A stretch of 64,000 nucleotides of DNA from Saprospiraceae bacterium (GTDB taxonomy: Bacteria > Bacteroidota > Bacteroidia > Chitinophagales > Saprospiraceae): NCBI GenBank assembly GCA_016716185.1, contig JADJWV010000002.1, forward strand, positions 372,001-436,000, given 5' to 3'. The position numbers were made by a program, and so were the translations under genes. This document shows positions 51,433-60,202 of this stretch, piece by piece (within the stretch, counting starts at the first letter, position 1; each line of letters begins with the position of its first letter). Below the pieces are notes generated by a model. That model had not been told where the DNA came from, did not search any database, and saw nothing but the letters and a program-made list of their open reading frames with translations.

Positions 51433-51595
51433 ATCTTGCTTGTAAAACAAAGGGAAAATGCCATTAGTTCGAATTTTCAAGACTTCCTTCGCTCAGACGC
51501 TCTTCGGGAAGGGTGGCGGAATCTTCGTAACATTGCAAGGCAAATGTAGACAAAATCCAAACATATTATAATAATATTTAATATATAATTTAGAT

Positions 51596-53386
51596 ATGAA
51601 ACATATAGCTGCACGAATTACGGCCCTCAGAGCAATCATGGCAAGCCATAAGGCAGATGCCTATATAGTACCCACAGCCGACCCACACCAGAGTGAATAT
51701 GTGCCTGATCGATGGTCGCATCGCCAATGGATCTCCGGATTCAATGGCTCTGCGGCAACGGTAATTGTGACCGGAAAACATGCCGGACTCTGGACGGATT
51801 CCCGTTATTTTTTACAGGCGGAACAGGAACTCGCTGGAACAGGCATTGAGCTGCATAAATTGAAAGTTCAAACACAAGCCGAATATGTCGAATGGCTTTG
51901 CAATCAGATGAAACCGGGACAAACGGTAGCTTGCGATTTTTGGTGTTTTTCTTATGCCCAGATCCGGACTTTTGACCGCATGTTTTCGGAAAATGGGATT
52001 GTACTCAAGGATACCGGTGACCTTATCGAGGGAATTTGGGAAGATCGGCCAGAGATTGGAATGAACCCCATTTATGATTGGACTTTAAAATTTGCAGGAA
52101 CGAAAAGAGAAGAAAAACTTAAAAAACTTAAAGCCGCTCTAAAAGAAAGGAAATCAGATTATATCGTTTTGTCGGCACTTGACGAAATAGCCTGGCTATT
52201 GAACCTGCGTGGCAGTGATGTACGATGCAACCCGGTATTTGTGGCGTATCTGGTTGTTTCAAAAAATTCTGCAGATCTTTTTATTCCTGATAAAAAACTG
52301 GATTCCAAACTTGAATTAAAAATTAAAGAAGCAGGTGTACAAGTCAAGCATTACAATGAAATAGCGACATACCTGGCGAACATACCAGAAGATTCCAAAA
52401 TTCAGATAGATCCTTCGAGTCTGAATGCAAAACTATGCCTGAAGCTGAACCCAAAATCCATAAAAGAAGACTCGAGTCCGGTGATGCTGATGAAAGCCTG
52501 TAAATCTCCTGCCGAACAAAATCACATCAGAGAAGTGATGGAAAAAGACGGAGTGGCTTTATTGCGGGCTTTCATGTGGTTGGAAAAAGCGCTGAAAAGA
52601 AAAAAAGCGGTCACCGAATACGATTTTGCGATGCAAATCGCTCATTTTAGGTCACAACAGTCGCATTATGTCGGTGAAAGTTTTGATGCCATCGTTGGTT
52701 ACAATGCCAATGGGGCCATCATCCATTACAAACCCAGTCCTCAAACAGCCTCCCGGATTAAACCCAAGGGTATTCTGCTTGTAGATAGTGGAGGCCAGTA
52801 TCTGGATGGAACCACCGATATTACCAGAACGATCGCTTTAAGCAAACCCGGTATCGAATTCAAAAAGCATTATACAGCTGTGCTGATGGGTCATATTGCA
52901 CTGGCAGATACGGTATTTCCGGAAGGCACCAAAGGGATTCAATTGGATGTATTGGCGCGTCAGCATCTTTGGAAAATGGGACTGAATTATGCCCACGGTA
53001 CCGGACACGGAGTGGGTTATTTTATGAATGTCCACGAACCTCCGCAGGGATTTGTAAGTGCCTGGAACCAGCGCGGCCAAACGGGTATGCTCGAAGGCAT
53101 GCTCACGTCGAATGAACCGGGATTTTACAAGGAAGGACATTATGGCATACGCATTGAAAATCTCGTTTTGAATGTGGCCCATTCAAAACAGAATGAACAG
53201 CGATTTCTGCAATTTGAAACGGTCACCTTATTTCCGATTGACACCCATTTGATTCACATGCCCTTGATGAACCGGCAGTGCGTCAGCTGGCTGAATGCCT
53301 ACCACAAAGAAGTTTACAAGCGTTTGGCGCCACACCTGGATGCTGCGGAGAAAAAGTGGCTGAAAGGGAAGTGTAAGGAGATTTAG
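51596..53386 (+). CDS. Xaa-Pro aminopeptidase (aminopeptidase P, M24B)
   Basis: A 596-residue cytoplasmic metallopeptidase that removes N-terminal residues before proline. Two creatinase-like N-domains (residues 1-300, with YVPDRWSHRQWISGFNGSAA) precede the pita-bread catalytic domain. The metal ligands are in LVDSGGQYLDGTTDITRT (two Asp), HGTGHGVGYFMNVHEPP (His), LTSNEPGFYKEGHYGIRIEN (two Glu). The three-domain form and length match the eukaryotic XPNPEP1-like type found in Bacteroidota. A short GCYNAAA-word array follows the stop. Confidence 0.93.
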   Translation: MKHIAARITALRAIMASHKADAYIVPTADPHQSEYVPDRWSHRQWISGFNGSAATVIVTGKHAGLWTDSRYFLQAEQELAGTGIELHKLKVQTQAEYVEWLCNQMKPGQTVACDFWCFSYAQIRTFDRMFSENGIVLKDTGDLIEGIWEDRPEIGMNPIYDWTLKFAGTKREEKLKKLKAALKERKSDYIVLSALDEIAWLLNLRGSDVRCNPVFVAYLVVSKNSADLFIPDKKLDSKLELKIKEAGVQVKHYNEIATYLANIPEDSKIQIDPSSLNAKLCLKLNPKSIKEDSSPVMLMKACKSPAEQNHIREVMEKDGVALLRAFMWLEKALKRKKAVTEYDFAMQIAHFRSQQSHYVGESFDAIVGYNANGAIIHYKPSPQTASRIKPKGILLVDSGGQYLDGTTDITRTIALSKPGIEFKKHYTAVLMGHIALADTVFPEGTKGIQLDVLARQHLWKMGLNYAHGTGHGVGYFMNVHEPPQGFVSAWNQRGQTGMLEGMLTSNEPGFYKEGHYGIRIENLVLNVAHSKQNEQRFLQFETVTLFPIDTHLIHMPLMNRQCVSWLNAYHKEVYKRLAPHLDAAEKKWLKGKCKEI

Positions 53387-53405
53387 GGGAGCTTGAAAGG
53401 GGAGA

Positions 53406-53440
53406 GCCTGAAGCTTAAAGCTCAAAGCCGAAAGCTTTAT
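53406..53440 (+). repeat. Heptamer array (GCCTGAA/GCTTAAA type)
   Basis: GCCTGAA, GCTTAAA, GCTCAAA, GCCGAAA and GCTTTAT follow each other without gap, 20 bases after the aminopeptidase stop codon. The G-first words are on the coding strand. Confidence 0.75.
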
Positions 53441-53577
53441 TTTGGTGAAGGGGAAAAGGCTTATGGGTGGCATGGAAAAGGGGGAGAACTTGGTTCAGTT
53501 ATAGTTTTCGTTTTCAATGCTAAAGCAAAAATTTGATTTCAAACCCAAACGGGAATTATATCAGAAAAGGGATTTGG

Positions 53578-54765
53578 AGCCCCGTTAGGGGCGGAATCTA
53601 CGTATCAAAAAAGTACGAACCGAGATCACAGGCCCCATCGGGGCGGCATCTTTTTACGGAAACACTTTCGTGCCGCAATCAACATCTCAAAGGGGTTTCA
53701 TTCTTGCATGAGAATAATAATTGTTGCATAAAATCATCGAAACGAAATACACTACCCGATATCGAAATGATAACAGTACCCAAATTTAGAGCCCCGTTAG
53801 GGGCGAAATCTTCATAGCAAAAAGTACGAACCGAGATCACAGACCCCATCGGGGCGGCATCTTTTTACGGAAACACTTTCGTGCCGCAATCAACATCTCA
53901 AAGGGGTTTCATTCTTGCATGAGAATAATAATTGTTGCATAAAATCATCGAAACGAAATACACTACCCGATATCGAAATGATATCAGTACCCAAATTTAA
54001 AGCCCCGTTAGGGGCGAAATCTTCATAGCAAAAAGTACGAACCGAGATCACAAGCCCCATCGGGGCGGCATCTTTTTACGGAAACACTTTCGTGCCGGAA
54101 TCAACATCTCAAAGGGGTTTCATTCTTGCATGAGAATAATAATTGTTGCATAAAATCATCGAAACGAAATACACTAACCGATATCGAAATGATAACAGTA
54201 CCCAAATTTAAAGCCCCGTTAGGGGCGAAATCTTCATAGCAAAAAGTACGAACCGAGATCACAGGCCCCATCGGGGCGGCATCTTTTTACGGAAACACTT
54301 TCGTGCCGCAATCAACATCTCAAAGGGGTTTCATTCTTGCATGAGAATAATAATTGTTGCATAAAATCATCGAAACGAAATACACTACCCGATATCGAAA
54401 TGATATCAGTACCCAAATTTAAAGCCCCGTTAGGGGCGAAATCTTCATAGCAAAAAGTACGAACCGAGATCACAGGTCCCATCGGGGCGGCATCTTTTTA
54501 CGGAAACACGTTCGAGCCGGAATCAACATCTCAAAGGGGTTTCATTCTTGCATGAGAATAATAATTGTTGCATAAAATCATCGAAACGAAATACACTAAC
54601 CGATATCGAAATGATAACAGTACCCAAATTTAAAGCCCCGTTAGGGGCGAAATCTTCATAGCAAAAATTACGAACCGAGATCACAAGCCCCGTCGGGGTG
54701 ACATCTGAACACGGAAACATATTGGTGTCGGGATCACAACCTCTCACGGGGTGTTATCCGGGATT
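53578..54765 (+). repeat. 211-bp tandem repeat, five full units and a degenerate sixth
   Basis: Units start at 53578, 53790, 54001, 54212, 54423 and 54634, i.e. a period of 211 (first unit 212). Each begins AGCCCCGTTAGGGGC, a hairpin, and holds a second hairpin GCCCCATCGGGGC about 55 bases later and a third G-rich block about 55 bases after that, so the unit itself contains REP-like subrepeats. Copies differ at few positions. Units 2 and 4 share GATATCAG and CCCGATATCG, units 3 and 5 share GATAACAG and AACCGATATC. No coding frame is supported here. Confidence 0.95.
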
Positions 54766-54948
54766 GTGCCATAAGTACGCAACAAGAATTTTAGAATTTG
54801 CAAAGCACATCAATCATCCCGGAATGGACATGAACGTTGCCTTAAGCCTTCAGCCCTTCAGCCTTTTCTCCTCTCCCCCCACATTTCTCGTTCCGGACTT
54901 TGCTTAAAACCACAAATTCCCTTTTCTTTGTGCCCATAATAAAACGAC

Positions 54949-55074
54949 ATGGAAATTAATGAACTTAAGAAAGGCAGCAAAGGCAGATGTTTCGTGTTCT
55001 TCCTCTTATTTATATTCCTGTTCTGCCTGATGTGTGTGTACATCTACAATCAGAACTTCAAGCTGGATTTTTAG
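54949..55074 (+). CDS. Small single-pass membrane protein
   Basis: A 41-residue frame: a charged N-terminus MEINELKKGSKGR, one membrane helix CFVFFLLFIFLFCLMCVYIY, and a short polar tail NQNFKLDF. The positive-inside pattern places the N-terminus in the cytoplasm. The family is unknown. It lies between the 211-bp array and a convergent DUF2007 gene, six bases from the latter's stop. It is short, but its clean membrane-protein layout supports it. Confidence 0.55.
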   Translation: MEINELKKGSKGRCFVFFLLFIFLFCLMCVYIYNQNFKLDF

Positions 55075-55080
55075 ACCCGC

Positions 55081-55278
55081 TTAATCCTCCTCGTTCTCGA
55101 AGAGCAGGATGCTTGCAATCTCGTATTGGCCTTCTTTAACATAGAGGTCAGCTGCCAGTGTATTTCTCATCGATTTACTTTCAACGACAGCGTCGATCCC
55201 ATTTTTCAAGAGCAATACCTTTTTAATTTCAGCTTTGTAGGAGTCTGCTAAGGACATGATTTTTTTCCAACCGTTCAT
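55081..55278 (-). CDS. DUF2007-type putative signal-transducing protein
   Basis: A 65-residue protein with the small ferredoxin-like fold of DUF2007: WKKIMSLADSYKAEIKKVLL at the N-terminus, LKNGIDAVVESKS in the middle, then LYVKEGQYEIASILLFENEE. Such proteins resemble the GlnB-like alpha/beta fold, but their role is unknown. The gene is isolated, with about 280 AT-rich bases between it and the divergent metalloprotease gene. Confidence 0.8.
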   Translation of the reverse strand: MNGWKKIMSLADSYKAEIKKVLLLKNGIDAVVESKSMRNTLAADLYVKEGQYEIASILLFENEED

Positions 55279-55558
55279 AGTCGAGAGTTTTAGTAGAACA
55301 AATTTATATATGTTTTTTTGTTAATATGTAATACTTAATACATTTTTTTTAAAAAAACTCTATTTTTCAGTGTTTTCCTCTACTTTTTTACTGGTTTTAG
55401 GATAATTTTTATACATATTTTTATTTTTATTGTGTAATTATTTGATTTAAGGGGTATAATTTTTCCGGAGAGGCCCTTCAGGCCCACTTTCCCGAATTCA
55501 AAAATTCAGCTGATTTTTCGATATTTACATATTCAATTACTTCTTCTAATTTGCCTTC

Positions 55559-58500
55559 ATGATTCCATTTCGTATCATCACCACCCATTTTATTTTTATT
55601 CTTTTCGTTTTTTTTTCTGGCTATGCCCAGTCGGGACAACTTTGGGAAGAGTACAGGCTTTCACAATCGTCCAATAGCCAATATCCCGAATACACTTTAC
55701 TAAAATCCGTGATACCGGGAGTAGCTGCTTCACTTGCTCCCCATCCGGTTCAAAAAGCAGTTTATTTGGAATTGGATGCAGCGAACATCGCCTCACTTTT
55801 GAAAGAAGCTCCGATGCGCTTTTCCATGTTCGTAACCGATGCCGATGGACGGGTACATCCATTGCAATTGATACGTCAGGATTTGTTTGATGAAGAATCT
55901 AAATTGCTCACTGCAGATGGGGCCTCTCCGGTAAGTCTTCATACGGATGGTTTGTTTTACAGAGGTGTAGTAGATGGTGCCGAAGGCTCTTTTGCAGCCC
56001 TGAGTTTTTTTGCAGGTGAAGTGGCAGGTGTCATTGCACTCCCCAAAACGGGAAACCTGGTGATCGGTAAGCTCGTTCAGGAATCTGCTTCCGAATCCAA
56101 TACAGGATTGCACGTCCTTTATGCCGATAGGGATTTAACCGTCAAACCGGATTTTCATTGCGGAACGGCTGAGGAAGGTGTTTCAATGGCTGCAGCCGCT
56201 CCTGACTCCATTTACGCGGACCGCTGCAAAACCGTGAAGATTTTTTTGGAATGCGACTATAAACTGTATCAGGATAAGGGCAGAAATGTAACCAATGTCA
56301 GAAATTATGTAAGCTCTCTTTTTAATGTCGTCAAAACGCTCTACTACAACGACGGGGTGAATATTGAAATATCCGATATCATGGTATGGAATGCTCAGGA
56401 TCCGTTTTTGCATACCGATCTGGCTTCCATTTTATACCATTACTCCAATTACCGAAGGAATAATTTTAATGGAAACCTCGCGCAACTGGTGACCACCTTC
56501 GCACCGCAACAGCAAGGTGGCATTGCTTTTCTGGGCACTTTATGTCAGTCCTATAATGGTTCTTCGGGGCCGCATTCATTTGCCTATATCTACAATTCAT
56601 TCAGCCAGCTGCCGGCCTATTCGTGGAGTGTTGAGGTCATGGCGCATGAGTTGGGACATAACTTTGGTTCACCGCATACGCATGCCTGCTTCTGGGGCCC
56701 CAACAGAAATCAGGTCATCGATAACTGTCAGCCTCCGGAAAACAACGGTTGTTCTTCAGGCCCTCCTCCGAATGGCGGTGGAACCATCATGAGTTATTGT
56801 CATCTCACGGGTTATGGAATCAATTTCAGCAAAGGATTTGGTGCGGAACCGGGTGAAGTGATCCGGATCGCTGCACAAACCAGATCTTGTGTTGCTGCAA
56901 GTTTTACACCCGTGATAACTCCAACGATCGCTGGTCCATATTTCGAAGATGATGTCATTCAGTTAAAAGCCAGGCCTTCCAATGCCCAATACGAATACGA
57001 TTGGTTTCACTACGATTATTTAATGTCCACTCCGAAAGATTCGGTTTTGACGGTGAAGTACAGCGGTATTTACAAAGCAGCGATTTCAAATAAGTGTACG
57101 GAATACTCAGCCAGCGATTCGCTTGAAATTTCAGATTTTCTGGTCAACCTCGGCTGTCCGGTGATGAAGGGTGAAAGAGACTCGGTACAGGTCGGTTTGA
57201 ATATGGTTGCCGATTTTGGAACGCGAAGAGACAGCCTCCTGGTTCCCGATAGTTTATATGCGAAGGTTCCGTCATGGGCCCGCGATGTATTGGTGGTCCT
57301 CGATATGACGGTGCGTCCGATGGGAACTTCGTGGACCCGCGATGTCACCGCTGCGTATAATGGTCCGGTACATACGGCGATCGCCAATACGCGTTTCAAT
57401 CCCAATGCCGTTGAACCTGCGGGATTTCAGGGCGTGAAAACCTATTCCAGGATTTTGGGAAATTTTAATCCTGCGGGAACCTGGCATTTCATCACCAACG
57501 ACAACAGACCCGATGCAGGTGTTGATGGCACGGTTGATTTTAGTATTAAAATCCAATGGAGGCGCAGCGATTCCATACCTCCGTGTGAAAGACCTTTGTG
57601 CGAAGGGCAAACACTGACCTTAGACCCCGGAATAAGGAATGGAAAATACAAATGGTCGACCGGCGACACGACGCGGCAATTGACGGTTCGCGATACGGGA
57701 TTTTATAGTCTGGAAGTAAGTCGCGGGAATAAAAAGAGTAAGGGATCCGTCCGGTTTTATCATTATCCGGCAAATTACAATCAGACGGTTTCCATTTGTG
57801 ATGGCGACAGTTTAATCGTAGGTAAAAAGACGTATTCCATTTCGGGTAACTACATCGACACCTTGATGTCCGGCAACGGATGCGATAGCATTCTCTCCAC
57901 GGAACTGATCCTCCGGCCCAATGCATTCAGCCAGGAAAATCTGTATCTGTGTTATGCAGACAGTTTCATGAATTTATCCTACACCACCGATGCCATCGAA
58001 CGCTTTCATTTTACAGCTGCCAATGGATGCGACAGTACACATGAAGTGAACATCCGGGTCAATCCGCCACTCAACTTACAAACGTTCGTTAGTCCCGATT
58101 GTCCGGAGAAAGGCGGGCAAATTGAAGCCATAGCCTCCGGTGGAAGTGGAATGTTCTACAATTATCGCTGGTCGGATGGAAAGGAAACGGCCATCAATAC
58201 AGCGCTGCCAAGCGGAAAGTACGAAGTGGAAGCCACCGATTCAGCCGGATGTACAATTCGTAAAGAAGTAGAATTGATCAATCTGGATTCGGTAAAAGTC
58301 GTCCCTTTGATTTTTGACGTGGATTGTTTTGGAGATCAAAACGGAAGAATCTTTTTGGATTTTACATCGGGCACTGCGCCCTTTACGGTTTTTTGGAACA
58401 CCGGTGCCAATACCAAAGACCTGTTGGATGTAAGTGCCGGTATCTACACGGCCTTCGTGCGCGATGCAAATGCATGTCAATCGATACACATACTGGAAGT

Positions 58501-58999
58501 GAAATCTCCTGAATTGTTGTTTGTGCAAGTGGATGTAAAAGGGAGTACCGGCAACGATGGAAGCGCCAAGGCAGAAGTGACCGGCGGTACCAGACCTTAT
58601 ACCTATTTGTGGAGCAATGGCGAGAGAGTTTCTGAGATTTTTAATCTCGCACCGGGTCCTTATAAAGTATGGATTGACGACAGCAAAGGATGTAAAACTT
58701 TATCTGAGTTTGAAGTACCCCGGGTGACTGGTGTTGGAGATCCAATCCATTCAAACGAAGAAATAAGTATTTATCCCAATCCGGCAAAGGATCGTTTGCG
58801 CATTGAAGTGAAAGGGATCGTTGTGCAAGATTGGTCCATCATCGATCTCCATGGACGAAAAATAATTTCGGGTACATGGCCATCAAATGAAGACGTTCAC
58901 ATCATCAGCGTCGAAAAATTGTTGCAGGGAATTTATAGTTTGGAATTAAGGGATGCAAGCGGCAAAATATTCTATAAGAAAATGGCTATGGGTAAATAA
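55559..58999 (+). CDS. Secreted reprolysin-like (M12B) metalloprotease with SprB repeats and T9SS sorting domain
   Basis: An 1146-residue exported protease. A signal peptide covers about 1-24. The region to about 215 may be a propeptide. The zinc-binding site is MAHELGHNFGSPHTHACFWG with His363, Glu364, His367 and His373, the metzincin HExxHxxGxxH, followed by the Met-turn IMSYCHLTG. A beta-sandwich (about 540-680) precedes a region with two similar CDGDSLIVGKKTYSISGNYI-like repeats and three SprB-type repeats (about 845-1055; e.g. YRWSDGKETAINTALPSGKY). The end, ISIYPNPAKDRLRIEV to LLQGIYSLELRD, is a type A T9SS sorting domain. It is probably a surface or secreted degradative enzyme. Confidence 0.92.
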   Translation: MIPFRIITTHFIFILFVFFSGYAQSGQLWEEYRLSQSSNSQYPEYTLLKSVIPGVAASLAPHPVQKAVYLELDAANIASLLKEAPMRFSMFVTDADGRVHPLQLIRQDLFDEESKLLTADGASPVSLHTDGLFYRGVVDGAEGSFAALSFFAGEVAGVIALPKTGNLVIGKLVQESASESNTGLHVLYADRDLTVKPDFHCGTAEEGVSMAAAAPDSIYADRCKTVKIFLECDYKLYQDKGRNVTNVRNYVSSLFNVVKTLYYNDGVNIEISDIMVWNAQDPFLHTDLASILYHYSNYRRNNFNGNLAQLVTTFAPQQQGGIAFLGTLCQSYNGSSGPHSFAYIYNSFSQLPAYSWSVEVMAHELGHNFGSPHTHACFWGPNRNQVIDNCQPPENNGCSSGPPPNGGGTIMSYCHLTGYGINFSKGFGAEPGEVIRIAAQTRSCVAASFTPVITPTIAGPYFEDDVIQLKARPSNAQYEYDWFHYDYLMSTPKDSVLTVKYSGIYKAAISNKCTEYSASDSLEISDFLVNLGCPVMKGERDSVQVGLNMVADFGTRRDSLLVPDSLYAKVPSWARDVLVVLDMTVRPMGTSWTRDVTAAYNGPVHTAIANTRFNPNAVEPAGFQGVKTYSRILGNFNPAGTWHFITNDNRPDAGVDGTVDFSIKIQWRRSDSIPPCERPLCEGQTLTLDPGIRNGKYKWSTGDTTRQLTVRDTGFYSLEVSRGNKKSKGSVRFYHYPANYNQTVSICDGDSLIVGKKTYSISGNYIDTLMSGNGCDSILSTELILRPNAFSQENLYLCYADSFMNLSYTTDAIERFHFTAANGCDSTHEVNIRVNPPLNLQTFVSPDCPEKGGQIEAIASGGSGMFYNYRWSDGKETAINTALPSGKYEVEATDSAGCTIRKEVELINLDSVKVVPLIFDVDCFGDQNGRIFLDFTSGTAPFTVFWNTGANTKDLLDVSAGIYTAFVRDANACQSIHILEVKSPELLFVQVDVKGSTGNDGSAKAEVTGGTRPYTYLWSNGERVSEIFNLAPGPYKVWIDDSKGCKTLSEFEVPRVTGVGDPIHSNEEISIYPNPAKDRLRIEVKGIVVQDWSIIDLHGRKIISGTWPSNEDVHIISVEKLLQGIYSLELRDASGKIFYKKMAMGK

Positions 59000-59333
59000 T
59001 TTTCGAAAATTTTTTTTTTAAAAGGTATAGTGCATTCTATGCTTTGAACGATTACCGGGTGATAGAAATTTTCGCTACAATCCGTAAAGTTAAAGTCTAA
59101 AAATAATCAAATTTGAATGCAGTGATCGGCTCAGAAGAGTATGCATCCCGTTCATAATGATTTTTTTTATGAAATGAATGGAATGCATCGGGATCCTCTT
59201 CAGTGATCGGACCTGCCCGCAACAGACAAGCAAGCTCGGTATCCGATGTGAAAATGGAATTTAGAATTCAATCCCGCCACGCTTCAAAACAGCCTACATT
59301 TGATCTCATAAACATACAGCATCTTCCACACAA
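59000..59333. other. Intergenic region, weak structures only
   Basis: AATTTTCGAAAATT followed by a T-run directly after the protease stop may act as a weak terminator. CAGTGATCGG occurs twice (near 59120 and 59201) around an imperfect inverted repeat with GAAGAG/CTCTTC and ATGCATCC/GATGCAT elements. No gene is supported. Confidence 0.5.
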
Positions 59334-60134
59334 ATGCTCACAAAAAGCCCATCAAATCCGGATCTCAAAACTTATCTCGACGCACTTGTTGAGCGATTCA
59401 ACCAACCCGGCTTCATCGCAGACGATCCCATTTCCATACCTCACCGATTTACGAATAAACAAGACATCGAGATCAGTGCTTTATGGACCGCTTTGATAGC
59501 CTGGGGACAGCGCAAAACGATTTTGCAGAATGCATCCCAATTGATGGAATGGATGGATGGCTGTCCGCACCAATTTGTGTTGCAGCATCAGGAGACAGAC
59601 CGCAAAAAATTTTTAAAATTTAAGCATCGCACATTTAACGGCGAAGATGCCATCTGCTTTTTGGAATATTTTCAGCATTATTATCGGGAAAACGATTCGC
59701 TTGAAACCGCATTTTCGAAGGGATTGCAAAAAACTGAATTGCACGTCGGACCGGCCCTCGTGCATTTCAAAGCCGATTTCAGAAATCGCGTTCCACATGC
59801 CGGACGAACATTAAAACACATCGCTTCTCCTGAAACGGGATCCCGTTGTAAGCGCTTATTGATGTTTTTGCGATGGATGGTGCGTAGGGATAAGGCAGGA
59901 GTAGATTTTGGAATCTGGTCAAACATTTCACCCGCACAATTGTTGTTGCCTTTGGACGTTCATGTGGAACAATCTGCCCGGAAACTTGGCCTATTAAGCC
60001 GTAAGCAGGCAGACTGGAAGGCCGTTCTCGAATTAAGTGCCCATTGCAGGACACTCAACCCCAGCGACCCCGCATGTTACGACTTTGCGCTTTTCGGCCT
60101 TGGATTGGAACAAAAACCAAACTTTAACATTTAA
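59334..60134 (+). CDS. TIGR02757 (DUF2400) family protein
   Basis: A 266-residue protein of the conserved TIGR02757 family, function unknown. HRFTNKQDIEISALWTALIA at about 37-56, FKHRTFNGEDAICFLEYF near 93-110, then RLLMFLRWMVRRDKAGVDFG and LLLPLDVHVEQSARKLGLLS, and the end DPACYDFALFGLGLEQ are all characteristic. Distant similarity to helix-hairpin-helix DNA glycosylases has been suggested for the family; this is not visible from the motifs here. The ATG fits the family length. The M16 gene follows after 68 bases with its own promoter. Confidence 0.88.
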   Translation: MLTKSPSNPDLKTYLDALVERFNQPGFIADDPISIPHRFTNKQDIEISALWTALIAWGQRKTILQNASQLMEWMDGCPHQFVLQHQETDRKKFLKFKHRTFNGEDAICFLEYFQHYYRENDSLETAFSKGLQKTELHVGPALVHFKADFRNRVPHAGRTLKHIASPETGSRCKRLLMFLRWMVRRDKAGVDFGIWSNISPAQLLLPLDVHVEQSARKLGLLSRKQADWKAVLELSAHCRTLNPSDPACYDFALFGLGLEQKPNFNI

Positions 60135-60161
60135 CTACGAAGAATTTCGTACAAAATAAAA

Positions 60162-60169
60162 TACCTTTG
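60162..60169 (+). promoter_or_regulatory. -7 element of the M16 protease gene
   Basis: TACCTTTG matches TAnnTTTG and lies 33 bases before the ATG at 60203. A clear -33 element was not seen. Confidence 0.5.
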
Positions 60170-60202
60170 CAAGCGATTTAATAAAATCTCAAATTTTAAA
60201 TT

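Noticed and set aside
53533..54747. Open frames inside the 211-bp array
   Set aside because: They follow the repeat unit, occur on both strands and change with unit variants; no family or start context supports them.
53578..54765. CRISPR array
   Set aside because: The repeat unit is 211 bases and there are no unique spacers; the whole unit repeats. The heptamer arrays also lack spacers.
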